Origin: Actinophytocola gossypii
GTDB taxonomy: Bacteria; Actinomycetota; Actinomycetes; Mycobacteriales; Pseudonocardiaceae
Assembly (NCBI RefSeq): GCF_025165815.1
Contig: NZ_JAFFZE010000004.1
Coordinates: forward strand, 372,001 to 436,000
Direction of reading: 5' to 3'
DNA length: 64,000 nucleotides
Made by a program: the position numbers and the translations under genes. Positions 8,917-19,681 of the stretch are shown here, one piece after another (position 1 is the stretch's first letter; every line of letters starts with the position of its first letter). A model generated the notes under the pieces. That model searched no databases. It had not been told where the DNA came from and saw only the letters and a list, made by a program, of their open reading frames with translations.

Positions 8917-9480
8917 TCAGCCCGCGCCCTCGCGGCGGGTGTCGTCGGCGGCGAGCAGGTCCTCGCGTGCCCTGGCGACCCGGGACCGGACGGTGCCGAG
9001 CGGGACGTGGCAGATCTCGGCGACCTCGGCGTAGGGCAGGCCGAGCACCTGGGTGAGCACCAGCGCCTCGCGGCGGTCCGGGTCGAGCCGGTCGAGCAGC
9101 AGGTTGACCTCGACCAGGTCCTCGAAGCCCGCCGCCGCGCCTCGGGCCGCGGCCTGCCGGTCGGCGGCGGCGTTCCAGTCCACCGCGCCGGTGGTCCTCG
9201 GCCGGGACGTCGCGGTCCGGATGTGGTCCACCACCACCCGGCGGGCGATCGACAGCAGCCAGGTGCGGGCCGAGGACCGGGCGGCGAAGCGGGGCAGGCT
9301 GGGCAACGCACGCAGGTAGGTCTCCTGCGTCAGGTCGTCGGCCAGGCCCATGCCGGCGAGGTGGGCGACGAGGCGCCAGACGTCCCGCTGGGTGGCGCGG
9401 ACGAACCGGTCCAGCGCCGCCCTGTCGCCCCTTCCCGCGGCCAACGCCAGCGCGGTCAGCTCATCCTCACCCGGGGTCAC
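8917..9480 (-). CDS. ECF-type RNA polymerase sigma factor
   Basis: A 187-residue sigma-70 family protein with only regions 2 and 4. Region 2 (about residues 25-90) includes the [12 protein letters not shown] motif for core binding, and [17 protein letters not shown] follows. Region 4 (about 125-175) has [46 protein letters not shown], a normal helix-turn-helix. GTG at 9478-9480 is the start; the longer frame upstream is antisense to the divergent gene. The divergent neighbour encodes a zinc-finger membrane protein, its likely anti-sigma partner. The stimulus is unknown. Confidence 0.92.
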   Translation of the reverse strand: MTPGEDELTALALAAGRGDRAALDRFVRATQRDVWRLVAHLAGMGLADDLTQETYLRALPSLPRFAARSSARTWLLSIARRVVVDHIRTATSRPRTTGAVDWNAAADRQAAARGAAAGFEDLVEVNLLLDRLDPDRREALVLTQVLGLPYAEVAEICHVPLGTVRSRVARAREDLLAADDTRREGAG

Positions 9481-9513
9481 GGCATCGCAGCGTAAACGGT
9501 GCGGAACCCGTGG

Positions 9514-9539
9514 GGAACTCCGGCGCCCGCGCTGACGAC
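9514..9539 (+). promoter_or_regulatory. Candidate ECF promoter for the anti-sigma-like gene
   Basis: GGAAC at 9514-9518 is followed 17 bases later by CGAC at 9536-9539, close to the GGAAC-N16/17-CGTC pattern used by many ECF sigma factors. It would start transcription only a few bases before the ATG at 9550, giving a nearly leaderless message. A second GGAAC at 9503 has no matching -10. The match is imperfect and the assignment tentative. Confidence 0.35.
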
Positions 9540-9549
9540 AATTGTGGAC

Positions 9550-10275
9550 ATGGAGTGCTCCACGTGCCGCGAAGCCCTGTCCGCGAGGATGGACGGCGAG
9601 GTCGAACCGGTACCCGCGGCGTCGACCGACGAGCACCTCCGCGCGTGCCGGTCCTGCCGGGAGTGGCACGACCGAGCCATCGACCTGACCCGCTCGCTGC
9701 GGGTCAGGGAGGCGACCCCGGTCCCCGACCTGACCGGCGCGATCCTCGACGACGCCCCGGTGCTGGTGAGCAACCGCGGCTGGGGAACGCGGCTCGGGCT
9801 CGGCGTGGTCGCGGTCGCGCAGCTCGGGTTGGCGCTGTCCCAGCTGTTCGGAACGACGACCGCGGCGTCCCACGCCCAGCACGTGCCGATCGCGACCCAC
9901 CTGTTCAACGAGGGCATCGCCTGGAACCTCGCGCTGGGCGTCGGGCTGTTCTGGGCCGCGTTCCACCCGAGGGCCACCGCCGGGATGATCCCGGTGCTCG
10001 GCGGGTTCGTGCTCGTGCTGCTCGCGTACTCCACCCACGACCTGATCACCGGCGCGGTCCCGGTCTCCCGGGTCGCCGGGCACGGGCTGCTGGTCGCCGG
10101 GCTGATCCTGCTCGTCCTGGTCAACCGGCGCACCCGCGACGACGAACCGCACGGCACCCGGCGGACCGGCACGGACAGCGCCACGGACATGGGGAGCACC
10201 GCACCCGGGCCTGCCGGGCGGTCCGGGCGTGGCCGGCCACCGCTGCGCCCCGCGAGCCGGCACCGGGCCGCCTGA
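9550..10275 (+). CDS. Zinc-finger (zf-HC2) membrane protein, probable anti-sigma factor
   Basis: A 241-residue protein. Residues 1-40 carry a cysteine/histidine zinc-finger of the anti-sigma zf-HC2 type: CSTC near the start, then H29 and the CRSC pair in [10 protein letters not shown]. Four hydrophobic segments follow (about 78-98, 118-138, 142-160, 171-188) and a basic, disordered tail. ATG at 9550 is preferred; GTG at 9544 is a near alternative. The divergent sigma factor is the obvious target. Having four membrane helices is more than the single anchor of most anti-sigma factors. Confidence 0.8.
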   Translation: MECSTCREALSARMDGEVEPVPAASTDEHLRACRSCREWHDRAIDLTRSLRVREATPVPDLTGAILDDAPVLVSNRGWGTRLGLGVVAVAQLGLALSQLFGTTTAASHAQHVPIATHLFNEGIAWNLALGVGLFWAAFHPRATAGMIPVLGGFVLVLLAYSTHDLITGAVPVSRVAGHGLLVAGLILLVLVNRRTRDDEPHGTRRTGTDSATDMGSTAPGPAGRSGRGRPPLRPASRHRAA

Positions 10276-10281
10276 CCGCGC

Positions 10282-11148
10282 CTACTGGCCGGTGGGGCTG
10301 TTCCGCACCGGCCCCACCCAGCTGGCGAGCAGGCCCATCGCCTCGTGGGACGGGGTGCCGGGCTCGGTGGTGTAGACGAACAGGGTCTGGTCGCGGTCGC
10401 CGGGGGTGGTGAGGGTCTCGTACTGGACGGTGATGTCCCCGACGGTCGGGTGCCGCAGCCGCTTGCTGCCGAACGTGCGCTGGAAGACGCCGTGGTCCTC
10501 CCACCACTCGCGGAACCGCGGGTCGCGGTCGGCGAGCTCGGCGACCAGCTCGCGCGCGGCCAGGTCGTCCGGGTCGTCGCCGAGGTCGAGCCGCAGGTTC
10601 TCCACGCACGCCCTGGCCTGCGTGTCCCAGTCCACGAACAGCGTCCTGGCCGCGTCGTCGAGGAAGATCCAGCGGGCGTAGTTGCGGTCTCTCGGCCGCA
10701 TCGCCTCGAAGTCGGCGAACAGCGCCCTGGCCAGGCGGTTGCTCGCCAGCACGTCGGTGCGCCTGCCCAGGATCAGCGCCGGGTGGCCGTCCAGGGTGTC
10801 CAGGAACTGGTGCAGGCCCGGCCGCACCCGCTGGACCGTCTGCGTACTCCGTCGCCGGCTGCCGGCCGGGGCGCCGACCAGGTCGCCCAGGTGCCGCCGG
10901 CCCGCCTCGTCGAGCCCCAGCGCGCGGGCGACCGCGTCGAGCACGCTGTCCGACGGGGTGATCCGGCGCCCCTGCTCCAGGCGTGCGTAGTAGTCGGTGG
11001 AGACCCCGGCCAGCAGCGCCACCTCCTCGCGCCGCAACCCGGGGACCCGACGGATCCGCCCGTCGTGCGGCAACCCGGCTCTGGCCGGGTCGATCCTGCT
11101 CCGCGCGCGGCGGAGGAAGTCGGCCAGCTCGCGGTTGACGCTCGTCAC
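10282..11148 (-). CDS. XRE-family regulator with MmyB-like ligand-binding domain
   Basis: A 288-residue transcription factor. Residues 8-85 are a Cro/C1-type helix-turn-helix (LRREEVALLAGVSTDYYARLEQGR), and residues 105-275 match the MmyB-like PAS-fold domain with PALILGRRTDVLASNRLARALF and the W-rich RFREWWEDHGV segment. Such proteins in actinomycetes commonly sit divergent to an SDR gene and control it; here the SDR starts 150 bp away. The short 3' gap to the anti-sigma-like gene (6 bp) marks convergent ends. Ligand unknown, possibly a fatty-acyl compound as in the family. Confidence 0.92.
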   Translation of the reverse strand: MTSVNRELADFLRRARSRIDPARAGLPHDGRIRRVPGLRREEVALLAGVSTDYYARLEQGRRITPSDSVLDAVARALGLDEAGRRHLGDLVGAPAGSRRRSTQTVQRVRPGLHQFLDTLDGHPALILGRRTDVLASNRLARALFADFEAMRPRDRNYARWIFLDDAARTLFVDWDTQARACVENLRLDLGDDPDDLAARELVAELADRDPRFREWWEDHGVFQRTFGSKRLRHPTVGDITVQYETLTTPGDRDQTLFVYTTEPGTPSHEAMGLLASWVGPVRNSPTGQ

Positions 11149-11298
11149 CCCACCATCGTGCCAAGACCCGCGCCGGGCCGCCTGGACCTGTGCGTCCCAG
11201 GTACGCGCGACCGAGGTCGCGGAGGGCCGATCGTGGGCCCCACGGACGCCCGCCGGACGCCAAGACTGGACGAGCCAACCCCCGGAAGGAGCATCACC

Positions 11299-12138
11299 AT
11301 GTCCCGTACCTGGTTCGTCACCGGCACGTCACGCGGCCTCGGCCTCGAGCTCGTCAGGCAGCTGCTGCGGCGCGGCGACGACGTCGCGGCCACCACCCGC
11401 TCGACCGACCGGCTCACCGCCGCGCTCGCGGACACCGACACGTCCCGGCTGCTGGCCCTCGAGGTCGACCTGGCCGACGAGCGCGCGGTGGCCGGCGCGG
11501 TCGCCCGCGCCACCGAACGCTTCGGCGGCCTCGACGTCGTCGTGAACAACGCGGGCTACGGCTTCATCGCCGCGGTCGAGGAGACCACCGACGCCGAGGC
11601 CCGCGCCATGTTCGACATCCAGGTGTTCGGCGCATGGAACGTGCTCCGCGCCGCGCTGCCGGTGCTGCGCCGGCAGCGTCGGGGGCACGTCGTGAACGTC
11701 TCGTCGATCCTCGGGCTCACCGCCTTCCCCGGCTGGGGCCTGTACTGCGCCGGCAAGTTCGCCTTGGAAGGCATGAGCGAGGCGCTCGCGGCCGAGGTCG
11801 CCGACCTCGGGATCAGGGTCACGCTCGTGGAGCCCGGGTACTTCCGCACCGACTTCCTGACCACCGGCTCCCTCGCCCTGCCGGCCGAGACCGCGGACGG
11901 CTACCCGGGCATCCGCGAGATGACCCGGGACCACCTGGCCCTGCAGGGCAGCCAGCTCGGCGACCCGGTCCGGGGCGCCGCCGCGATCGTCGAGGTCGTC
12001 GAGGCGGGTGACGGCCCGCTGCGCCGGCTCCTCGGCTCGGACGCCCACGCCTACGCCACCGCGAAGGTCAAGGCCCTCACCGAGGACATCGACGCCGGCC
12101 GCGAGCTGGCGCACTCGACCGACCACGACCCGGTCTGA
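11299..12138 (+). CDS. SDR-family oxidoreductase
   Basis: A 279-residue short-chain dehydrogenase/reductase. The nucleotide-binding motif is TGTSRGLG (residues 8-15), NNAG follows at about 90, the catalytic Ser is in VSSILG, and Tyr-x-x-x-Lys is YCAGK (about 153-157). An acidic residue after strand 2 is replaced by TTRS, pointing to NADPH. ATG at 11299 has AGGAG at 11287-11291. It is probably controlled by the divergent MmyB-type regulator. Substrate unknown. Confidence 0.92.
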   Translation: MSRTWFVTGTSRGLGLELVRQLLRRGDDVAATTRSTDRLTAALADTDTSRLLALEVDLADERAVAGAVARATERFGGLDVVVNNAGYGFIAAVEETTDAEARAMFDIQVFGAWNVLRAALPVLRRQRRGHVVNVSSILGLTAFPGWGLYCAGKFALEGMSEALAAEVADLGIRVTLVEPGYFRTDFLTTGSLALPAETADGYPGIREMTRDHLALQGSQLGDPVRGAAAIVEVVEAGDGPLRRLLGSDAHAYATAKVKALTEDIDAGRELAHSTDHDPV

Positions 12139-12147
12139 TCCCGGTCG

Positions 12148-13653
12148 TCAGGCCCGCATGACGACGAGGTCGCCGTGGCCGCCGTAACCGAGGACGGGTT
12201 CGGCGTACTGGGTGCCGTCGAAGGTGACCATCCACCAGGAGCCGTCCGAGCGCACGATCATCGGGTGCGGGATGTTGGTGCCGTATGGCGCGTCCAGGGT
12301 GCCGAGCCTGCGCATCTCCAGGTCGTACACCGGGTAGTTGCGCGCGTCGCCGTCGCTGGCCAGCACGTACCACTCGCGACCGACCCGCTGGATGATCGTG
12401 CCCTCGGTCTGGTCGACCGAGGTGTCCGCGCCGACCAGCTCCAGGCCATCGGCGTAGTCGGCGCCGCGGGGCCCGACGGCCAGCGCCGGGTGGAACACGA
12501 ACGCCGGCTGCTGCGCCGGGCTCTCCACGAAGGCGACGTACCAGCGGCCGTTGATCTTCGTCAGCGCCGGGTCCCACGAGCTGACCGAGGTCGGCAGCGG
12601 AAGGCGCTCGGTCGGCAGCACGTGCACGCCGGACAGCACGTTCGCCCGGGTGACCGCGTGTCTGATGTGGACGCCGTCGAAGTCGAAGTCGCCCCAGGAG
12701 CTCATCGTCACGATGAACCGGTCCTCGGCGTCGTCGTAGACGAGATGGCCGGCGTGGTCGCCGACCACCACACCGTCGCGGGCGAAGAACAGCGTCGCGA
12801 CCTGTTCCAGCTTCGAGGGGTCGGCGAGGTCGAGGGTCCACACGCCCCAGTGCGCCTGCTGGAAGAACCCGAGGCCGGCCTGGGTGAACGTGAGGTACAG
12901 CTTGCCGTCCCGGACCAACGGCCTGCCGTCGACGTGCTGCACCACGTGTGGGTCGCGCACGCCCGCCTGGCCGAAGTAGCCGGCACGCACCCGGCCGAGC
13001 GTGGCCGACCCGTCGCCCCGGCCGCCGTAGGCGTAGCTCATCGTGCCGAGCGTGTCGGGCACCCGCAGGTCGATGAGCGCGCGCACGCCGTCCCGTTCGG
13101 TGATCAGCGGGTGCCAGCCGGTCCCGGTGCCGGTGGGGTCGGCCAGCACGGTGACGGCGTTCTCGTTCACCACGGTGGCGAGCTGGAACGGCGCCCGCAG
13201 CGACGCGGGGGCGGACTTCACCACGGTCGTGGTGCCGCCGGTGGTGACCTCGATGCTCACCCGGCCGGCGCCGGCGTCGTACACGCCGAGCACGGACGCC
13301 GACGCCCCGGCGAGACCGGCGACCACGCCCGCGGCGCCGTCGACCCGCTGGACCTCGACGGTGACGGTGCCGTACGGCGCGCGCGGGCGGACGTTCGTGG
13401 TGATCAGCGTGCCGCCGGCGAGCGTGCTCGGCCGGGGCGTCAGCGCGGTGTCGAACTGGACGAACCGGGGTGCGATCAACGCGAACGGCCGGGACTTGTG
13501 GGTGACCGAGAAGTGCAGGTCGAAGGGCGTGGTGCGGGCGGACGGCGCGGCGTTCGCCGTGGCCGGGCCGAGCATGCTCGCGGCAGCGCCGGTGGCGCCG
13601 AGCAGGCCGAGCCCGCGTAAGACGGTCCGGCGGTTCGCCTCGTGCTGGTTCAC
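12148..13653 (-). CDS. Secreted Tat-exported protein with five-bladed beta-propeller (GH43-like fold)
   Basis: A 501-residue protein with a Tat signal (RRTVLRG at residues 8-14, hydrophobic stretch, cleavage near ANA-AP). The mature part has repeated blade patterns such as GVRDPHVVQHVDGRPLV, VSSWDPALTKINGRWYVAFVES and the late TEGTIIQRVGREWYVLAS. These are the spacing of Asp/Glu-bearing loops seen in GH43/GH117-type glycoside hydrolases, but no single family can be fixed by eye. It is downstream of the dioxygenase gene on the same strand (28 bp gap) and may share its LacI control. Substrate probably a carbohydrate. Confidence 0.7.
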   Translation of the reverse strand: MNQHEANRRTVLRGLGLLGATGAAASMLGPATANAAPSARTTPFDLHFSVTHKSRPFALIAPRFVQFDTALTPRPSTLAGGTLITTNVRPRAPYGTVTVEVQRVDGAAGVVAGLAGASASVLGVYDAGAGRVSIEVTTGGTTTVVKSAPASLRAPFQLATVVNENAVTVLADPTGTGTGWHPLITERDGVRALIDLRVPDTLGTMSYAYGGRGDGSATLGRVRAGYFGQAGVRDPHVVQHVDGRPLVRDGKLYLTFTQAGLGFFQQAHWGVWTLDLADPSKLEQVATLFFARDGVVVGDHAGHLVYDDAEDRFIVTMSSWGDFDFDGVHIRHAVTRANVLSGVHVLPTERLPLPTSVSSWDPALTKINGRWYVAFVESPAQQPAFVFHPALAVGPRGADYADGLELVGADTSVDQTEGTIIQRVGREWYVLASDGDARNYPVYDLEMRRLGTLDAPYGTNIPHPMIVRSDGSWWMVTFDGTQYAEPVLGYGGHGDLVVMRA

Positions 13654-13681
13654 TGCGGGGCCTCCTGTCGTGGCGGCGCGC

Positions 13682-14539
13682 TCAGGACGCGCCCATGACC
13701 AGTCCTTCGATGGTGTGTTTCTGCGTGATCGGTCGCAGGGTGTCGACGATCGGGCAGTCCAGGTGCGCGCGCAGCGACTCGGGCAGCGTCGCCCAGAACC
13801 GCGAGGTGACCGCCAGGTCGTGCCGCTCGCCGTTGATCGCGCCCGGGCCGTCGACGCCGAGCACGAGCACCGGCCGGGACTTCCGCGAGTGGTTCTCGGT
13901 GCCGCGGTGGACGGTCAGCGCGGAGCGGATGGAGATGTCGCCCATCCGCGGGTACCTGCGGCTCGCCCGCTCCTGGTAGCGCGGGTAGGCGGACTTCGGC
14001 GGGAACATGCCGTGCTCGAAGTCCGTGCCGTCGTCGAACTGGGTGCCGGGCGCGATCTCGAACGGGCCCATGTCCTCTTCGGTGTCCACAGTGGTCACGT
14101 TGATGGCCAGCGAGTCGAGCGTGCCGGTGTCGCGGGTGACGTCGGGCATCGGGAAGTCGCGGTGCCACGGCTGGTCGACCGCGCCCGGCAGCGGCACGTC
14201 GAAGCCGACCTCGACGATCCGGTAGTCGGGACCGAGCACGGACTCGCACACCGCGCTGATCCACGGGTGCGTGGCGAGTTCGACGAACCCGCGCAGCTGT
14301 TCGGGGTGGATCTCCACGTAGTAGCGGTTCGGGCCGCGGCCGACGGCGCCGTCGGCCCGGTCGAGCGCGTCGGCGAACGCGACGTCCACGTCCTCGCCGA
14401 GGCGCTGGACCCACGACCGGTCGAACGCCCCCGGTAGGCCGATCACCCCGTCCCGGTAGAGCCGCGCGTGCAGTTCCTCGACCTCGGGTGCGCTGAACGG
14501 GGCGACAGTGGCCCCGTGAGCGGTCTCGTGCGGAGTCAT
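13682..14539 (-). CDS. Phytanoyl-CoA dioxygenase (PhyH)-like Fe(II)/2-oxoglutarate enzyme
   Basis: A 285-residue oxygenase. The iron facial triad is visible as H-x-D in WHRDFPMPD (about residue 150) and a distal His in LTVHRGTENHSR (about 226); Arg in RKSRPVL would bind 2-oxoglutarate. ATG at 14539 has GAGGAGG upstream. The gene is divergent from a LacI regulator and precedes the secreted propeller protein, so it may act on a sugar-linked or imported compound rather than phytanoyl-CoA. True substrate not deducible. Confidence 0.85.
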   Translation of the reverse strand: MTPHETAHGATVAPFSAPEVEELHARLYRDGVIGLPGAFDRSWVQRLGEDVDVAFADALDRADGAVGRGPNRYYVEIHPEQLRGFVELATHPWISAVCESVLGPDYRIVEVGFDVPLPGAVDQPWHRDFPMPDVTRDTGTLDSLAINVTTVDTEEDMGPFEIAPGTQFDDGTDFEHGMFPPKSAYPRYQERASRRYPRMGDISIRSALTVHRGTENHSRKSRPVLVLGVDGPGAINGERHDLAVTSRFWATLPESLRAHLDCPIVDTLRPITQKHTIEGLVMGAS

Positions 14540-14580
14540 CCGGACCTCCTCGGCGACGACGACGGGAAGCGCCTTCGAGT

Positions 14581-14606
14581 TTGCAACGTGGCATGCGACG
14601 TTGCAA
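14581..14606. promoter_or_regulatory. Perfect inverted repeat between PhyH-like gene and LacI gene, probable operator
   Basis: TTGCAACGT (14581-14589) and ACGTTGCAA (14598-14606) are exact reverse complements separated by 8 bases. The 26-bp site lies in the 101-bp divergent region, 42 bp from one start and 34 bp from the other, where a LacI-family dimer could repress both genes. Each half contains TTGCAACG, so two LacI half-site pairs could also be read. Seen directly; binding is inferred. Confidence 0.65.
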
Positions 14607-14640
14607 GGGGTAGAATGGAGCAAACCCCGAGGAGGCGGAG

Positions 14641-15642
14641 ATGCCCGCGAGACTGCGGGACGTCGCGGAGCACGCCGGCGTGTCCGTGCGCACGGTGTCC
14701 AATGTGGTGAACGGTTTCCGGTACGTGGCGCCGGAGACGCGGGCCAGGGTGCAGGCGAGCATCGACGAGCTTGGCTACCGGCCCAACCTCGCCGCGCGCA
14801 CGCTGCGCCGCAGCCGCACGGGCTTGGTGTCACTCGTGGTGCCCGAGATCGACTCGCCGTACTTCGCCGAGCTGGCCGCCCGCACGGTCCGCGTGGCGCA
14901 GCGCCGGGGGCTGACCGTCCTGATCGACCAGACCGACGGCGACCCCGAGCGCGAACGCCTGCTGCTGCACGGGAAGCGCAGCCAGCTCGTGGACGGCGTG
15001 CTGTTCAGCCCGTGGACGGTCGCGCCGGCGGACGTCGCCGCGCGCACCGACACCGTGCCACTGGTCCTGCTCGGCGAACACGACTCCCCCGACCAGTTGC
15101 GTGTCGACCACGTGGCGATCGACAACGTGGCCGCGGCCCGGGCGGCGACCGCGCACCTGCTGGCCACCGGCCGCCGCCGGATCGCCGCGCTCGGGGTGCA
15201 GCCGAGCATCTTCAACGCCACCGCCCGGCAACGCCTGCTCGGCTACCACCAGGCGCTGTCCTCAGCCGGCGTCCCGGTGGCCCCGGAGCTCGAACGCCCG
15301 GTCCGCACCCTGCACCGCGCCGACGGCCACCGGGCGATGCTGGAGCTGCTTGACCTGCCCGAGCCGCCGGACGCGGTGTTCTGCTTCACCGACGAACTGG
15401 CCCTCGGCGCGATGCGCGCGGCCGCGGACCGCGACGTGCGGGTGCCCGACGCCGTGTCCGTCGTCGGCTTCGACGACATCGAGGACGGCCGGTACAGCGT
15501 CCCCGCGCTGAGCACCGTCTCCCCCGACAAGGACGGCATCGCCGAGCTGGCCCTGGACTGCCTCGCCACCCAGCCCGACGACCCGCACACCGGCCGGTCG
15601 ATCGTTGCACCGCACCGGCTACTGGTCCGCGCCACCAGCTGA
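14641..15642 (+). CDS. LacI-family transcriptional regulator
   Basis: A 333-residue repressor. The DNA-binding headpiece (residues 4-55) reads LRDVAEHAGVSVRTVSNVVNG with the hinge helix near RPNLAARTLR, and the remainder is the two-lobed sugar-binding domain ending in VVGFDDIEDGRYSVPALSTV. ATG at 14641 follows GAGGAGGCGGAG. Its likely targets are the divergent dioxygenase gene, the propeller protein and itself through the palindrome at 14581-14606. The effector is probably a sugar. Confidence 0.93.
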   Translation: MPARLRDVAEHAGVSVRTVSNVVNGFRYVAPETRARVQASIDELGYRPNLAARTLRRSRTGLVSLVVPEIDSPYFAELAARTVRVAQRRGLTVLIDQTDGDPERERLLLHGKRSQLVDGVLFSPWTVAPADVAARTDTVPLVLLGEHDSPDQLRVDHVAIDNVAAARAATAHLLATGRRRIAALGVQPSIFNATARQRLLGYHQALSSAGVPVAPELERPVRTLHRADGHRAMLELLDLPEPPDAVFCFTDELALGAMRAAADRDVRVPDAVSVVGFDDIEDGRYSVPALSTVSPDKDGIAELALDCLATQPDDPHTGRSIVAPHRLLVRATS

Positions 15643-15717
15643 CCGGCACGGCCTCGGGCGCCCCGGCTAGATTGCGCACGTTCCGTTCGATCTTTCACCC
15701 CATGGGGCCCACTCGAC

Positions 15718-16704
15718 ATGTCATCACGAAGATTCCTGCCCTCGGTCCTCGTCACCGTTGTGCTCGCCGCCGGTTGCGCCGAGGTCGACACGTCACCCGC
15801 GACGCCTCCGTCAACCACACAGTCGAGCGCTTCGACCACCGCAGCCGACGACGACGCATACACCGCGATCCCCCGGACCAGGGTTTCGCTGCGGATACCG
15901 CACGGCATGACGGTCGACGAGACCATCACGGGAGTCGGTCGTCCTGGCACGAGAACAAGCATCGTGGTACTCAGCAGTCCCTTGGGCGGGACGAAGACCC
16001 CGCAGGAGGTGCTGGACGAGGTCGCCACGGGCTTGGTCGGTCCACAGGCCGCCCAACAGGGGTTGGATCTGGGCGCCGTCCGTGAGCTGGAGGTCGCGGG
16101 CCACCCCGCGATCGCAACGACTGGCACCCAGCTGGCGGCGGGCACGACGTACCAGAAGGCGGTCGCGGTGCTGGTCGCGGACAACACTTATGTGCATATC
16201 ACGGGAACGGCCGAACCCGGTGACCCCTTGTCCGCCGACGACATGCTGGACGTCATCACCGACGCGCGCTGGAACACGGACACCGCGCCCGGCGACGTCG
16301 GTCTCGACATCACTGTCGCCACCGGCTACGAACGCGTGCTGGACACCAGCGCGGGAATTCTCGCCACCCTCGGCGGCGAGTCGGGCATGGACGTCCCCAA
16401 GCTCATCGCCACCCCGTCGCTCGGGCAGAGCCCGATCGGGGAGGAACGGCGCCGCTCGTTCGCCACGGAACGGTTCGAGAAGCTGCCGCACGAGCCCACG
16501 ATCGAGACGATCACCGAGGTCGACATCGCCGACCTGCCCGGGTTCGAACTGACCGGCCACAACAGCGACGGCCACGTGGTCTACGCCGCGGTGCTGTTCA
16601 CCGACAGCGGCTACGTCGTGATCAGCGGAAACTTCGACCCGAACCGGCACTCCGACCAGCTTCCCGCGTTCAAGGACATGGCACGTTCTCTCGAACTCAC
16701 CTGA
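15718..16704 (+). CDS. Secreted lipoprotein of unknown function with two related halves
   Basis: A 328-residue lipoprotein: signal peptide, lipobox AAGC (Cys20), then a Ser/Thr-rich linker to about residue 47. The rest looks like two copies of one alpha/beta domain, about 50-190 and 190-328. Each begins with a VSL.IP.GM or DITVATGYE segment and ends with VLVADNTYVHITGTAEP or VLFTDSGYVVISGNFDP. The pattern recalls PsbP/LpqN-like surface proteins, but I do not recognise the gene. The neighbour downstream is the furA-katG pair, with no evident link. Confidence 0.75.
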   Translation: MSSRRFLPSVLVTVVLAAGCAEVDTSPATPPSTTQSSASTTAADDDAYTAIPRTRVSLRIPHGMTVDETITGVGRPGTRTSIVVLSSPLGGTKTPQEVLDEVATGLVGPQAAQQGLDLGAVRELEVAGHPAIATTGTQLAAGTTYQKAVAVLVADNTYVHITGTAEPGDPLSADDMLDVITDARWNTDTAPGDVGLDITVATGYERVLDTSAGILATLGGESGMDVPKLIATPSLGQSPIGEERRRSFATERFEKLPHEPTIETITEVDIADLPGFELTGHNSDGHVVYAAVLFTDSGYVVISGNFDPNRHSDQLPAFKDMARSLELT

Positions 16705-16738
16705 CCCCGGGGCGCCGGCCGATGTGACGGGCCTAAAC

Positions 16739-16766
16739 TTGATTTGTTCCAGACTAGCGGCATAGG
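16739..16766 (+). promoter_or_regulatory. Candidate furA-katG promoter, near-leaderless
   Basis: TTGATT at 16739-16744 is followed after 16 bases by CATAGG at 16761-16766, a plausible sigma-70 pair. Transcription would begin within a few bases of the ATG at 16775, and no ribosome binding site precedes that ATG, so the message may be leaderless, as known for furA-katG in mycobacteria. The AT-rich region 16734-16756 is where FurA would be expected to bind. Motif quality is moderate. Confidence 0.4.
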
Positions 16767-16774
16767 GTGCGGAC

Positions 16775-17203
16775 ATGACGTCCGACTTCGAGGCTCAGCT
16801 GCGGGCGGCCTCGTTGCGCGTGACCCGGCCCAGGTTGGCGGTGCTCACCGCGCTGCGCGACCACCCGCACGTCGACACCCACAGGTTGATCGCCCTGGTG
16901 CGGGACGATCATCCCACGGTCTCCCACCAGGCGATCTACGACGTGCTGCGGGCACTGACCGACGCCGGTCTGGTACGGCGCATCCAGCCGGCTGGCGCTA
17001 CCGCGCGCTACGAGTCCCGGGTCGGGGACAACCACCACCACATCGTCTGCCGCTCCTGCGGTGCGATCGCGGACGTCGAATGCGCCGTCGGGCACACGCC
17101 CTGTCTCACCGCCTCGGACGACCACGGGTTCGTGGTGGACGAGGCGGAGGTCGTCTACTGGGGCACCTGCCCCGACTGCGCGGCCACTCCCACCCCCCAA
17201 TGA
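16775..17203 (+). CDS. furA: Fur-family repressor of katG (FurA/CatR type)
   Basis: A 142-residue metalloregulator. The winged helix occupies residues 5-80; metal sites include HHHIVCRSCG (His87-89, Cys92, Cys95) and a second CxxC at Cys132/Cys135 for structural zinc. It lies 23 bp before katG on the same strand, the arrangement of the peroxide-sensing FurA/CatR regulators that repress katG until oxidised. The start ATG lacks a Shine-Dalgarno sequence, in keeping with leaderless translation. Confidence 0.92.
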   Translation: MTSDFEAQLRAASLRVTRPRLAVLTALRDHPHVDTHRLIALVRDDHPTVSHQAIYDVLRALTDAGLVRRIQPAGATARYESRVGDNHHHIVCRSCGAIADVECAVGHTPCLTASDDHGFVVDEAEVVYWGTCPDCAATPTPQ

Positions 17204-17226
17204 TCCGCCAGTTCGGAAGGAAGTAG

Positions 17227-19497
<2,271 letters not shown>

Positions 19498-19512
19498 TCG
19501 GCGTCCACACCG

Positions 19513-19549
19513 ACGAGCCCGGTCGATCCCCGTGATCGGCCGGGCTCGT
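19513..19549 (+). terminator. Hairpin terminator after katG
   Basis: A 15-bp stem (19513-19527 pairing with 19535-19549, one G-U pair) with a 7-base loop starts 16 bp after the katG stop codon. There is no long T tract, which is usual in GC-rich actinomycetes. Confidence 0.85.
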
Positions 19550-19632
19550 TCGTGTGCGGAATAGTCCACACACTCACCCCCCGCTGGTCGTTGAGGGCCG
19601 CGTGTTCTCTCGGTTACGCTGAGAAATCGATA

Positions 19633-19646
19633 TGGGAGCGCTCCCA
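19633..19646. promoter_or_regulatory. CebR-type operator upstream of the LPMO gene
   Basis: TGGGAGCGCTCCCA is a perfect 14-bp palindrome identical to the site bound by CebR, the cello-oligosaccharide-responsive LacI-family repressor of cellulase genes in Streptomyces and relatives. It ends 35 bp before the LPMO start codon. No cebR gene is in this window, so regulation would be in trans. Confidence 0.88.
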
Positions 19647-19681
19647 GAGAAACGAATCGCCGGAGAATGGAGTCCTCACCC

